NCBI RefSeq assembly: GCF_036373705.1
Contig: NC_089854.1
Span: 23,724,339 to 23,788,338 of the forward strand
Source: Amia ocellicauda
Taxonomy: Eukaryota > Chordata > Actinopteri > Amiiformes > Amiidae
Direction: 5' to 3'
DNA length: 64,000 bases
This document shows, piece after piece, positions 35,848-51,114 of the stretch (positions are counted from its first letter, which is position 1; the number at the start of each line of letters is the position of its first letter). The position numbers and the translations under genes are program-made. Below the pieces are notes generated by a model. That model had not been told where the DNA came from, searched no databases, and saw nothing but the letters and a program-made list of their open reading frames with translations.

Positions 35848-38800
35848 TCACGCCGATGTATCAAACAGCCTCTCGATCATCTCCTCCACATGTTCGGGTC
35901 TGTATTTGTGGTATTTCTCTGGGTTCTTGGTGAATTGGATGTTAGCATACCTGTGTGGAAAATAAAAAACAAAACAAAAAATATGGTCACAATATGGACA
36001 CAATCCCTTTTTTTCCCTGTAGTTAAATGGCACACTCCATAATTAATAATAGGCTTTGGTCTGGAATTAAATATATCCACATTCATTTAATTTCATTTCA
36101 AGGGTCTTGGTCACATGCCATCTTGATACAATGAGGAAAAAGACTATGAAAAGAGAGGGCTGAAGTAGGCATTGTGCGAGAGCTGATAAGTTAAATAAAT
36201 GTTATGTGTCTGATAGTGGAAGATTAGCATAAAATGCCAACAAAAATATTCCAATTGACGTCCTTTGATCTGACTCCTGTCTGGAGGTGACAAACAGCGT
36301 TACCTTTGCAAGAAAGCTCTGTAGGCTTCGGACACCATCCTCTTCTGGGCCTGCCGGATAGCATCGCGCTGATCCTTGTCAGGGATAGCCCAGACCTTTT
36401 GGATTTTACACAGCTCCTCAAGGCCATCGTTAAAGCCCTGGCAATAGAAACAACATCAATAAACAGGAACAGGCATCCTGAGGTCCCAGTGGCTCAGTGA
36501 GAAGATACTCTAGGAGTGATTGTCCACACGATTAATCATGGATGTGTGAAAAAAGTTGTATGTTCTACGTGAAAACGTTTTTTGTTTTAATTATAAGAGT
36601 GGTTGACATGCAAAGTACATTATATATTATACAGTATATTTTCAATGTGTAATTGTAATGTGTGTTGCATTAAAATGTGTTACTGTGGGAGACTTACATC
36701 CATTTCCACAAACTGTACATGAGTAATTCTCTGACCCCTAATTGTGTAGCCAACATATCGCTCAATACACAGAAATCCAAAATCAGCCTAGCTTTGATAA
36801 ACGCCGTCCCAACCAGATAAGGAGAGATTAACTCTATATAGTCGTATACCATTCAAGTTAATGCAAACCTCTTACAAAACAATATAATGGCTGGCTTGTC
36901 TTACCTTAAATTTGTCTTTAATCATCTGACGTTCCTTATCTTTCAGCTAGAACAGGAAAAAAAACATTGAATGCAAACCATAACATTGAGTCTGGAGTAG
37001 CAACATAAATCAACTTTGTGATTTTAGGTGAGCGAATGTGGTTTGAGTTACAGCAGAGGGCTTCTGAAGTGTTCAGAGGGTTCTAGGAACAACAACTGCA
37101 CCCCCCCCTGGTGTCTAACATTGGTAGCATATGAACAGCTTTCAGCCTGTGTGAATTCATGGAACACTGGAGAGTGGAACACGCAATGTCGAGGCAACCT
37201 GCAGCATCAGAGTCCTTTATAACAAATACGGAAGCATGGAAAGATACTGTGATAAGGCCAGTGAGGACTGTTGCAAGTAAATAAATAAGAAAATAAGTAA
37301 ATTAATTAATAGATGTGTCTTTATGAAAATAAAGGAGGAGGAATCTATTTTTTTGTGTTAATTTACACAAGAGGAAATGTTCTTGCCTTGGTGCCGGGCT
37401 GGAAAGCTGGCATATTCCTGTCAGTCAGGTACTCTGTGACCTTGAACCAGCTGGAACAAAAGGAAATAGTTTATTTTTATTATTAGACATGGTTTCCACT
37501 CTAATTTATGTAGGATTTAGGATGTTTCCTGGGCATTCTTCCTTTCCGTCATACATTTTTAACTCTTACATCTGGTAGTCTGCCTACAACACAGCAAATT
37601 GTCTTAAACAGAAGACTAGAACAAGACTGATATATTGTGACAGAAGTCCACGTGCTGCTCTTTTCAGCCACGCCAGCCCGGCTCTTGTGGTGCCGTTGGC
37701 CAAGATGCCCACCTTCGCTGGTAAGTCTGAATCTGCTGCTCGATCAGCTCTCTGTAGGAGGTCTCGGCCTTCTTGTGCGTCACTGCCACCAGCTGGATCA
37801 GCTCGGACCTGCACAGGATGCAGCCAGAGAGTTAGTATCGGAGAACCAGGGAAAAGAGCAGGGGATGGATATGTTTTGATGCACATTGCAGGATATAGGT
37901 TTATCCCACTGAGGTGCTGACTGTGCATTGACAATCTGCTGCCATTACAGATCGGAGAACGGCAAAGTGCTGCTGATTAAGGATATGCAAAAACCATCCA
38001 ATTACATTTGTGAAGGTTTTTTTTTCACTATGCGAGAGCAGACGGCTTTCACTGGCAAATGTATATAAAGAGCTGTACAAATCTGATCAATTTTTATATA
38101 TACACTACCGTTCAAAAGTTTGGGGTCACTTAGAAATGTCCTTGTTTTCAAAAGAAAAGCAAATTTTTAAATGTTAAAATAACATCAAATTGATGAGAAA
38201 TACAGTGTAGACATTGTTAATGTTGCAAATGACTATTGTAGCTGGAAACGGCTGATTTGTAATGGAATATCTACATAGGCACACAGAGGCCCATTATCAG
38301 CAACCATCAGTCCTGTGTTCCAATGGCACATTGTTTGCCAGTCAAAGTTTATCATTTTAAAAGGCTAATTGATCATTAGAAAACCCTTTTGCAATGATGT
38401 TAGCACAACTTAAAACTGTTGTGCTGATTAAAGAAGCAATAAAACTGGCCTTCTTTAGACTAGTTGAGTATCTGGAGCATCAGCAATTGTGGGTTCGATT
38501 ACAGGCTCAAAATGGCCAGAAACAAATAACTTTCTTCTGAAACTCGTCAGTCTATTCTTGTTCTGAGAAATGAAGGCTATTCCATGCAAGAAAGATCTCG
38601 TACAACACTGTGTACTACTCCCTTCACAGAACAGCACAATCTGGCTCTAACCAGAATAGAAAGAGGAGTGGGAGGCCCCGGTGCACAACTGAGCAAGAGG
38701 ACAAATACATTAGAGTGTCTAGTTTGAGAACCGATGCCTCACAGGTCCTCAATTGGCAGCTTCATTAAATAGTATCTGCAAAACACCAGACTCAACGTCA

Positions 38801-41800
38801 ACAGTGAAGAGACGACTCCGGGATGCTGGCCTTCTAGGCAGAGTTGCAAAGAAAAAGACTGGCCAAGAAAAATAAAAGATTAAGATGGTCAAAAGAACAC
38901 ATACAGTGGACAGAGAAAGATTGTAGAAAAGTGTTATGGACAGACAAATCTAAGTTTGAGGTGTTCGGATCACAAAGGAGAACATTCGTGAGACGCAGAC
39001 CAAATGAAAAGATGCTGGAGGAGTGCTTGACGCCATCTGTCAAGCATGGTGGAGACAATGTGATGATCTGGGGGTGCTTTGGTGGTGGTAAGGTGGGAGA
39101 TTTGTACAGGGTAAAAGGGATCTTGAAGAAGGAAGGCTATCACGCCATGCCATACCCTGTGGACGGCGCTTGATTGGAGCCAATTTCCTCCTACAACAGG
39201 ACAATGACCCAAAGCACAGCTCCAAACTATGCAAGAACTATTCAGGAAAGAAGCAGTCAGCTGGTATTCTGTCTATAATGTAGTGGCCAGTACAGTCACC
39301 AGAACTCAACCCTACTGAGCTGTTGTGGGAGCAGCTTGACCGTATGGTATGTAAGAAGTGCCCATCAAGCCAATCCAACTTGTGGGAGGTGCTTCAGGAA
39401 GCATGAGGTGAAATCTCTTCAGATTACCTCAACAAACTGACAACTAGAATGCCAAAGGTCTGCAAGGCTGTAATTGCTACAAATGGAGGATTCTTTGATG
39501 AAAGCAACGTTTGAAGGACATAATTATTAATTTCAATTAAAAATCATTATTTCTAACATTGTCAATTACTATATTTCCTATTCATTTTGCTATATTTCCT
39601 ATTCAAACTCATTTCATGTATGTTTTCATGGAAAAAATAAAATTTCTATGTGACCCCAAACTTTTGAACAGTAGTGTATATAGGTAAAAGCAGTTTGTGT
39701 ATTTTACAAAGCTACAGGCCACTTGTATATTTATCTGGACCGCAGCTCAGACCATTTTAAAGACAGGTAGGATAAAATAATATGGGGAAAGTGGCCAGTG
39801 GAGGTTTAATATTCTGTGAACATAGCGCTGGTTTCAGGGCACCTACTTCTCCAGTGACTTCAGGATGTAGTTGTAGTTGTTGTGCAGGAAGATGGCACTG
39901 AGAGCCGAGTCTTCATACACTTTAGATTTGCTCAGGAGGTTCAGCTGCAGATTTCCCAGCACTTTACCTGGAAAGGGAAATAATTCACACTCATCCATAT
40001 GTGCCTTGGGAGGTTTCTCTGTGCATCATACGGCAGAAGATATAATTGGTATGTTTGTTTCATCCACGTACTGCAAGGTCAAATATAGTTTTCTAGTTTA
40101 TTTTATTTGTTTACAGTTTTCAAAAACGGTACTATATTGTTCAATATTGGATTACTCTTTACATGCAAAACATTTACAAAGGCTTGGATAACCCGGCCCA
40201 CACATCCCATACGGACACTCACAGATGTAGGTACTGAGGAGTCTCCGGCTGAACTCTGAGCTGTAACTGCTGGCAGATGAACTGGTTTCTGAAAGTGGAA
40301 ATACACAATTAAATAAGCAGAAATACCTAAAAACGATCTGCCACAGATTTGGTTTTATTATTACTATTATCACCTCCCTCTCTGACTATTACCTAGTTAT
40401 TACAGTTATAATCCCAAGTGCAACATTGTACTTTTCTTTCTTTAATTGTCCTAATAAATCCATCTGACCTTTGGTAAAAATTAAATTAACAGAATTGACT
40501 CTGGGGACCTGTCTTATTAATACCATGGCTCTGAGGTAAACTGTAATCACTTTAAAGCTGCAAAGGCCTCTTCTTATCTTAACTGTAAAGACAGAAAACA
40601 TTATATTTGTATAAAATAAATGAGATTAAATGAGAATTCAGTTGAGAGATCTATAAATTAAGCTGTTTATAACTTGTCATGTGCACACAAAACAACAATG
40701 TCAGTCTGCCTGAACTGGTGACGTGTGTGTGTGTGTGTGTGTGCGCGCGTGTATGGGGACAGCTTTACACTGCATAATCTTTGCTTGTAGAATAGATTGT
40801 TGAAGATGTCAAGGGAACCGGCTGGCTATGGCTAGGTCTTTTTTTGGTTAGCGTTTCTCCCTCGTGTCCTCTAGTGAAAATAGTCACAGTGAAAGAGTCG
40901 TCCAACCGCTGTGTTCTGTGCTTACCTCGGGGGTCTAAAGGTATATTGTAAGTGTCCCCAAGGACTACAAGGTACAGGCAGAGGCAAGAGAGAGAAAGAG
41001 AGGCAAAGTGCCACAGGTTAGAGATTTTCATTAGTACAGAGTTAGCAAACCCAACAGAGCCAGAGAGCAGGGTGAGAGATACAGCAGGGTTAACCCTTTG
41101 AGCACTGCAGTTCAAGAGTTCACTTTTAACCATGAATAACGTGGAGTTGCAGCTTTTGAGAAGAAGTACTACGAATCCAGATTTTAAATTCCTAAAAAAA
41201 TAATGGTTTCTGACAATCCCATCAATTTGGAAAACAAAAAAGCAAGAAAGAGGTAACACAGTGGTTCTCAATCCTGGCCCTGCGGACTCCCAGCCCTGCT
41301 GTTTGTTCCAACTGAGCTAACTAATAATTTGCCTAATCTGAGATCTTAAATTATTTTAAACAGTTGTAGGTTTCATGTTAAGTATGAAAACTGTAGATGG
41401 AACGTGAAATCTCCAACTTTTTTTTATAAGCTACACCATTTTAAAAGTCAAATGAAGCACATTTTTTCAATTTAAAAAAAATTGAGCATTCAATTAAGTA
41501 ATCAAGAGCTTGTTTGGCTGGGCAGGGGGTTCCCAGGGCCAGGATTGAGAACCTCAACAACTTCCTCGGATTTATAATTTCCCCCCAAAAGCTGTAAAAC
41601 CACCAGAAATGCAGCAAACAAGCATCAGTCTGCAGAATTAGTCATCAGTAAACAGAGCTTCAGTACGGGAAGTAGATGTGATCAGGACAGAAGTAAGTGA
41701 TCTACGGTTAGTAACTGCACTGGTTAACGGACATCTTAAAGGCCACGATACACTATAAAATATCCATAAAATCCGAATGCATTAAATTTAATTTTGCTTC

Positions 41801-42105
41801 TAATAAATATATTTATTTTACCATGATTCATCGTTGTTATGGTTGTATTAATGTAATAGAGCACTCATACTTATATATATATATGTAACTTAAGAACATC
41901 CGTGCACTACAGTGTCTTCACTTCTATGAGGTGCTGGCCCAAATACGGCAAAAATATATAAAAGAAAATTAAATTTTGTAGCCGCACTCACACTTATTAG
42001 TTATTTAGACCAGACTTTTATATTATTTACGGTTCATTTTATTGAATAACTCACACTCACTAAATGTATGTATTAATAAATTAATAAATTTATTAAATTA
42101 ATTTT

Positions 42106-42153
<48 letters not shown>

Positions 42154-45100
42154 GTTATTGTAATTAAACGTATGGTTTGTATTATTAGCTACTGTGTTCA
42201 AAACAGAGATATCGATAATTTTGCTTTTGCCACCTTAAAAAAAAGCAGAGGGTTCAGTTGCAGGACGTAAACAAAGACTAACAAGGCTAACTTACCAGTA
42301 TAAATACAAATGTATAACTCTTTTCGTGTAATTGCTAGGAAAATATTTAAAATACATACAATAACATCAAAACGCTAGAAGATTTGTGAAAATAGCAACC
42401 CCCATGTATATATAAGATACACGACTTATGATTTGAGGAAAACGGAATGGGGGGTAAGAAATACCAGACTGAAAGGAAAATATTTATAATGTTTATCTAA
42501 TATTTCATGAATGGCTTTTGACAATTTACTACAGTTGTGTGTGTAGCTGTAACCAGCGGGAAAACTGGCACGTCTCCAGCTCCCCTCTACTGTCCAACTT
42601 CCTACCTGCTGTTCAAGGTTCCCTGTGATGTCATAGATGTTGTTATTGCTCTCTGACTGGATACTTGCCCAGGGTGCTTTCATACGATTTCATGAAAATA
42701 GGACTCTGCTCTATTGCTTAAAATCGCATGAAATCAGATATTGTCTGATTTCACTGTGAAAATACAATTACATTTCTAGGAAATTGTGGGTTGCATTCAG
42801 ATTGCATGCAATCGGATTTCATGGACATTTCATAGGGTATCGTAGCCTTTCCAATACTAACACAGAGCTTCAAAGGGCTAAAGAGGTGTGTGTGAAGAGG
42901 CAGTGGAAACGAGACGGATGGGAGGAGCAGGAAGCTGGGAGAGTCAGGGCAGTCAGAGGAGGGGAAGACCAGGGGACAGGTGGATGGACACAGGTGAGGG
43001 ACTTTTCATTGACTAATACATTTACCTGTTGCTTAATCATAGACAAGGTATACATTTACCAGATTACTTAAAAGAAGACAAATCACTGAATGTGAATAGC
43101 CAGTATCCACCACTCCCTTATGGCAAAGTTTATAGTGTAAATGTTCTTACTGGATGATGCACTGTGGGAATGAGATACAAATGTCACCAACCTTGAGAGG
43201 CCAGCATGGCACCGGCCGTCTCCTGGAAATCTAGCAGCTGCTGAAGAAACAAGATAGCCTGCAACACAAGACATTCAGCTCTGTCAGTGCACCAGCAGGT
43301 TACTGGGTTAGGTGACCATGCTCATTTTGAGCATAACAACAAAATAGTTTGAAGTGAAACGTAGCTTTTAAACCACAGGATTTGATTTTTTATACCCTAT
43401 TGGAATCTTTTAGTCAGCACCAGCCCCCAGATCAATGTCAAATGGTGTTTAAGGTAAGAGAGAAGAGGGCAATAAACAGAAATTGCATGTTTTATCATCT
43501 CATTATCACTCCAGCATGTGGTGGGGAATGAGGGCTTACATTGCTCGTCAACTCATGGACAGTCCCATCCTTGGGCATGTTATACTCCTTGTCTGGATCA
43601 TTCTGTTTTGGGAAAATCAAAGGCATTTTAAACCGTGCTTGGCAATAGACAGAATTAATACACTCAACCAGATTATCCAAGGACCCTTCTGGCAGCTACA
43701 CCCAGAGAGGGTTAAAAGTATGGATTACTTCCTCCAAATACTCTGAAGTATCTGACCGAGTTTATTCATATATTCCACAATGAAACGGCAAGTCGATACA
43801 TCCACCCCAACATGAACAAAGAGCGGAAGGGAGACTATGCAATGAGGTACTAAATATGCAACGCTGCCAAGTATTATAGTTATATTCTGGATGAGCGGTC
43901 ATTTTTTTCTGAATCATGCAAATCTTTTAAATGCACCCTCTTGGAGAAAAATTCCTCATAACCTACAAGTAATTAAGCAACTTCTTAAGAGTTCTCAATG
44001 AAGCGGTTCATGCTCAATGAAAATCAGACTTGAATCAGTAGGATGAACTGTAATAAAATGGCATCCCTGTGTAAAACTCTCTCTTAGGTTTTCTTAGATT
44101 ACACCCTTTTCCCCAGAGATTGTTGAATGATGGGATGCGAGTTGCTGAAATTCAACTCATACCTTAATGCTGTCTGCAAATTCCTCCAGTGCTTTGGCGC
44201 CAATGGTCTCCATGGAGGTGATGAGAGTGGGCAGCTTGTTCTTCGTACTGGCGGCCGTCCCCTGAAATGAGCCACAAGGGTAAAGGGCTGCAGAAACCTT
44301 GACATGATCTCTTGCTGTTCATTTTCCTCCAGCAGACTCCAGCAGGATGGGAGAGAGTTAAATTAGGAGCAGCTGGAGTTCAAGTTTTTTTTTTTGTTCT
44401 TCTTCTATGAGAAAACCCTTTGCTAAACCGAAAATTATTTACTTTGGGGGAATGTGGGGGTTGTTCTTGTTCAGAGCACCAAAGAAGAAACACATAATTG
44501 TCATTTACAACACCTGAATTACAAACTGATGGAAAATAACTTAAGAACTCTGGAAGGATACCTGATTTTAGACTACGTTATTGTTGTTGAGAGACCCACA
44601 GCCTTGTATCCACTAATGCACAGACACAGCCTTTTGCACTGTACCTGGAGGACCTGGTCGAACTCGGGCTTGGTCTGCTTCAGATGCCGCAGGATGGGGA
44701 AGATTGTGAGCACGGCGGAATAGTCGTGCCGCATGATGGCCCTCCGCGCCGCAGACACTATATTGTCTCCTTCCAGCATCAGATTGTCCAGAGCCTCCTG
44801 TCGCACAACATTGACCATGCCAATGAATCAATCTGAATCATTTTTATAGCTCATTTTACAGACAGAAGCATAGCAACACCCAACACCCTCAGATTAACTT
44901 CTAGTAATATCAGATATCATTCCTGTGTTGATAAAACATAGTTCGAGAACTGCAAATCACCCTTACAAACATTTTAACAATAACGCAACAGGTCTTTTTG
45001 TATATAGCTTTCTCATCCCTAATATGAAAACTACAATGCTGACTAAATGGGGACAACACTTTTTTTTATATCTAAAGTGAAGTGTGACGCGAGCATCGTT

Positions 45101-47176
45101 CAGGCAGGTTTATGAATCCCATCCACGTCACAATTGCACATCTAACACTGCGACTTCACACGCGACCGGGCGAGGGGGACGGGACCTGGATGAGGGAGTC
45201 AAAGGTCTTCTTCTGGTGGTGTTCAGGGATGATGTCGGTGAGCAGCTGGTACTCGCTCTGGGCCAGCTTCACAAAGGCACTGATGCAGTGGATATAGGAA
45301 TCGATCTCAATGTCCAGGACGTCATCTTTGCCTGTTGGCCAAAAAAAACAAAAACAAAAAAAAAAACGGCTCAGACAGGGAGACCACCACATCTGCACAA
45401 CGGTAAGAACATTAACAGTGACACAAAAGGATGGTTCCCGAGAGGAAAACCAAAACATGCCCCATAAATCGGGAGGCTGCCATTTCACAGCAGTATAATA
45501 GTCTTGATGAAGCAGCTAAGATATATAGTAATCTGTATACGTCTTGAAACAACAATTAAGAAGGGATACACTCCCGCTTTCAAGATTGATTGAAGCAATT
45601 TTCACCCCGAATCATCTTGTTAGATCTGCCACCTCACTTGACCTCACAGAGAACACTGCATTTTAATGAAATTAAGAAGATTAACCACAGCTTAATAGAA
45701 TGCTTTAATTAACAGCTGCAGTATTTCAAGTGTAGAAGGATACCTTAGAAAGACATTACATTTGGAATAAATGAGGAGAAAAATGGCCAAAAGGGGATTT
45801 AATTACAATTTACTGGTAGTGATCAAATGTAAAGAAGGAGCATATAACTATCAATTAACCTTTGCATGTTGTACAGTTTACATACATATTGGCTATTTTA
45901 CCTAGTTCTCGGTGTACAACAGTGGTTAGAAAAACTATTTATAAACAACATATTATATATATGATTTTATTACCTTGTATTATACAATGCCTTGCCCGTA
46001 CCCCCTATATAAATAAGTAATGGAGAAAAACAACAACTCAGTTCTAACAGAGTATAGGTGAACACCATAGGAGTTTTTGTTTTACTCTGTACCTAATGGT
46101 TTATTTTAGTTTATTTTATAATTTGTGTATGGTTTATTTCTTTAATGTCCATTTATCAAACTGTACAGCACTCTGAGGCTATCCTGCGTAGCGCGCTATA
46201 CAAATAAAAATTGAGTGGTTGATTGAGTGATAGGTTACTGAAGTATATGAATTTATAGAGTGGGCTTTGGCTAATGAACACTTCGCTTTGCTGGAATCAC
46301 ATATTCAAAATTCTATAGATGAATGAAATTATTATATTATAATTCTGTTCTCTGCTTGAAACCAGGAGAGCCCCAATTACTGCTCAGGTGTCCCAATCCC
46401 TTAAAAAGCTCTATACAACCACACCTGGCTCTAACTGCACCATACTCACCCACAACAGCCCCGTGCTTCTCACTCAGGGCATCAGAGAGGTGTTTGACCC
46501 TCAGGTCGTAATCATGACCTAGCAGGGTGCCAGAGTAGTGGAGACACAGTGGAGTTATCCTGGGGCTACTGCCGAGACACAGGGGTGGACCTGACACTGC
46601 CTACAGACACACACTGACCACCAACACCCAGCGGGGAAAGCAGAGGAGACCTTTGCGCCCAGGCGCCGAGCTGGAGGCTGCGGTGATTTACTTTGGGATT
46701 TGTCGTGTTGTTGGGATGGGCGTAACTCTGTATAATGTGGGCATAGTGTGTTGTTTTTCCAATGTCCATGGTATGCAGACCTAGGCCAGAATGAAGTGAC
46801 CGTTACTGACCGTGTCCGGTTGCTGCAAATTTAGGGTACGCAACCGCGTGTGTGAATGTGTGACCGGTGACAGGGACGCACTCTTGATATCTGGATAGAA
46901 GGCAGTTGTCACAGGAGCTTTTAGTTTTTTCCCAGTTTCTACTCCCTTTTGTGAACTACACACTATATATGATTTTATATCCAGGTCCTAGAGACTTCTT
47001 TTCTTTTCTTAAAGGCAGCTCTGCTTTGGAAAAAGGCTCAGATGCTGCTCTTCTTCAATATTTGAATCAAAACCATGGCCAATAGATGGTTATCTCCTAT
47101 CTTTCAAGGCTCCTATGAGACTACAGTGAATCCCTGTCAACCTTGGTTGTCGTGGAAGCAAGACAACGAGCCTCCC

Positions 47177-47207
<31 letters not shown>

Positions 47208-50200
47208 AGAGAGTGAGAGTGAGAGAGAGAGAGGGAGGGAGACATCAGAGGGCTTGGAAAAGCACTCGGCACAGACAGTCAAGAATGCATTACCTTCCAA
47301 AGGAGTGAGGTTAGTGCCCCCTTTTTTCCCATCCAGCCCATGCTGAGAGTACTGTTTCAGAAGGTTCTGAGCCTTACGGATTGTGCCTGTTCCCACCGAG
47401 AAGAAAGGAGAAAGGGACACCGAGGGGCGGCAGGGGAAGACAGAGAGATGGATAGCACAAGGCAGGGGAGAGGGAGAGAGAGAGGAGATAAACGAAATCT
47501 AGGAAGTGAGTGATAAAAGCACTGCCACAACCCCTCCACCAACACCCACACACAGAGGGAGAGCGCTACGGGCCGCTGCAGCAGCATGACAGACAATTCA
47601 GATGCTTAAGGGAACAACTTTCAAGCAAATTAAACAGAACATATCATGTTAATCATTAATACACAAGCAACAGTTACAAAATGGAACATATTCAATTACT
47701 GAGCTGCCTAGTCCTCCTTAAAGCATTTTCTACTGTAACTACTGTATCGCTACAGAAGTTAAAACTCTAAGCTTATCATAATGTTATATTATTTTGTTTG
47801 TCATCCAGAATGCATATCATCAAGCATGCTTGTGCAAAACACTCTTAAGCATTGACACATACATTAGTATGTTAGTAAGCACATGGTACAACAAATTGAC
47901 TGGGTTAGATTGTTAGTAAAAACTATCGGTATTTTAAATCACAACTTATACATGTTCAAATGTTCCAAAAAGAACCCATTTAAATCCACTTTTTTCTACT
48001 TAATTGAAGCAGAAAAATATTCTGTATAATCTACTATTTTGTAAATCGACAGAAGTGTGCATTTTGTTACCTTATAGAAATATAAATGATAAAGAAAACA
48101 CTGGACATTTCTGAATATAAAATGCAATTACTTATTCTAATGCTTTGCCATAGTACACAAAAAGGTTAATGAATTAATAAAATACTGTATTTCACTTTCA
48201 GGACAGGACTATAAAAACTAAACTAAAAGCACAAAACAAACAGTAAATCCATAAAGAAAATGACAAGACTGCTAAATGTAACTGACTATATATATATCTA
48301 GATTGAGAAAGTGAACAGTTTTTTGCAGTTTTGATCTGCCAGTGACTGTACAAATTTTATGTCGCATTGAAGGAATACAATGAGCCTTTTGTTCACTTTT
48401 CCCATCCCATCTTCCATTGAAAGAGGAACACGCAAAACTACCAAGAGCAAAACAAAAACTTATGAATAAAGCTTTAGTTCTGTTCGCAAATCCTAAGAAA
48501 ATGTTGAATCATTGAAACATGACACTACACTCTGTGAGTAAAGCTCTGATATGGACTTTATGCAAATACAAATGCTTAGGTGTGTTATTTTAAGGATAAA
48601 TTTGTGGCTTGGAAATTTAATTAATTAAATAATTTAGATTTTTTTGTTTTTTAAATAATATATACTACAGTACCCTGCCTATGAAAATGCATACTTATGC
48701 TTATACAGTTTAATTTTGTTTTGAATCAACTTAAAATAATGGTTATAAATATCTAATTGGGATACAGGGTTAATTACTTATCTAACAAGTTCTTATACCT
48801 GTTCCAATTTTCTTCAGAAAAAAACAATCCGATATTGTGAATCTGAACCTTTTATATTGTTTATATTATATGGCTGTTTTATTTTAGCAGTGAATGCAGT
48901 GCTCAGTTAAACATAAGCAAGCCATGAGAGCACAGCACACTAAAGCTTTTTGTTACCTGGGATGTAGACTGTCATTCACCCAAAAAGAAAGATGGGGAAA
49001 AAATAATTAATTAGAATTCTAAAAGGAAAAATGTACAGAAATAGAGAAAAGAAGTAGGATAAGAGTAAATATCAGGCAGAGGGAATTCTACTGCCCCTCA
49101 AAAGAAATATTGGACGAGATGCTGGCAAGAATATTCAGTGTACCTCCACTGACTGAAAAGGGAAATGGAAATGAATAGTTTTTTTGTTATTATTTTTTTC
49201 TCACACACATTAATTATAGTATTATAGAGCCTCTTATGTATCCAGAGAGTGACTCCACCAAGGATCCAAGAGGAAAGAGCATAACAATACCAAAGAAAAC
49301 CCCTAACAATATCTAAATCTAAGACAAATCGGTGTATTGCTAAATACTAATGATCAATTCAAGTCAAAGTAGTTCTTGGCATATTACGGAATTGTGTATG
49401 TCTTACGTACTTTTTGGACTACCTGTACCTGTTCATTCATGTTTACATATTTTGTTAATAGAGGGAGATTACTTCTGAAAAAAATGTAATAGCACAGTTT
49501 TGGAAATTGTAATAGTTATAATAATAACAATAATCACAATTCAGATTAAAAAAAACAATCATGAAAAGGATCGACATTTTGTGGGTTGAGTGAGAACCAC
49601 CGCAGATGACAGAGCGAGATCGGATATCAAAGCGTGGGCTGTGATGCGAGACGAGCAGCGAGTGAGGGCCCTGGCTGTGACGGGAATGCTGGGAAGGCTG
49701 TCCCAGGACTGACCTGGTCTCTTGGGGGGTTTCTTGGTGGGTGTGTCCTTGCGCTTGTTCTGCACCGCCGGAGAGTACAGCACACCAGAGGAGGAGCTGC
49801 TCTTGCGAAAATGTTCCTTTAGCCCCTTTATGGAGCGGTCCAGCTGGCTGGACCTGATCTGGAAATACACGTTCATGAAGTCTGCAGGTACAAGAAGAGG
49901 CCAAAGAGGACAAAAAAGAAAAACACTTTTCAAATGATTTCAAAGTAAGCAAACACTTCCACAGGCATTTTTAGACTCCAGACATCAGCAGCTCCCCAAA
50001 GCTCCTAATGTGACAGTAGGAGGACTCACAATGACCCTGTTGTGAATAAAATGGCCCATAACGTTTATTTCCAAAGGTAGTCTAATAACAGAAGAGTTAA
50101 ATAATGGGAACAATACAAATAAATGATCAAACTACTATTTAAAACATTACATTAAAAGGTTGTTTCATTTGTTTGGTTTGTTTCAAAAGAATATTTCATT

Positions 50201-51077
50201 TGACCAAGAAGGCAGAAACGTATTGTAATGTGCAGTAACAGAAGATATTAACAGGTCATTCTAACTATCTTAACACAATAGATGTTCAATTCTCAATACA
50301 CCAGCGGCACCACACTTACTGAAGCACTTCAAAGGGCTGTCTGGACCACAACCTGCCACGAGGGGTGTCTCTAAGGACGACTCGCTATCTAACGCTCCTG
50401 TTTTCAGCTTTCCCTCCCTTTTCAGAAATCCAATCATCCATCCTGCCTGCACCTCTGAACCTGGATCACAGTTAATCCTGCCATGTTTCAAGCCCATCTA
50501 GCCTGCCCTTCACTTAACAAACATTTACTTCAGATTCACAACACAATCATACAACAATATATATTTTTTATCAAAACAGGGTTTAGCATAGCCTTAAAAA
50601 AACAACTACAACAACAACTTGATCAGTCCATGGAGGCTGTGGAGTTACCCTGGTTGCGGCCATACTCTACGAGCCAGCCGGAGATGCAGATGATGTCCTG
50701 CAGCACGGCCTCGGGCAGGTGCTCAAGGGTGACCTCCTCCTGGACGTCCAGCTCCTCGTCCCCACCAATCAAGTCGAGGATGAGGATGGGAGGCACGGGT
50801 TTGCTGTAGCGGGTCAGAAGGCTCCGAAACTCAGCCTCCAGCAGCTCCTTGCCCTTCTCGAACCGAGCTTTCTGCGGTGAGGAAAGAGCACACGGGCTAG
50901 GGGTCTCGTGAAACGTCATCAGACAATGCGCCACACAAGGGCCACACCCATCCCCACAGCTCACAACATACGATATACGATATACTACTATGTTATAGTA
51001 ATAAGTGTGTGTGTGTTATATACAAATATTATTCTTACATTGACATCTGAGCCCAATGCATAAAAAATTTCAATTAA

Positions 51078-51114
<37 letters not shown>

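Noticed and set aside
47121..47420. Ser-Leu repeat protein on the minus strand
   Set aside because: It is the GA microsatellite read through. Only 47294-47386 is real, as an exoc7 cassette exon.
50270..50497. 75-codon minus-strand frame between exoc7 exons, considered as another cassette exon
   Set aside because: I found no acceptor-donor pair in symmetric phase and no resemblance to known EXOC7 inserts.
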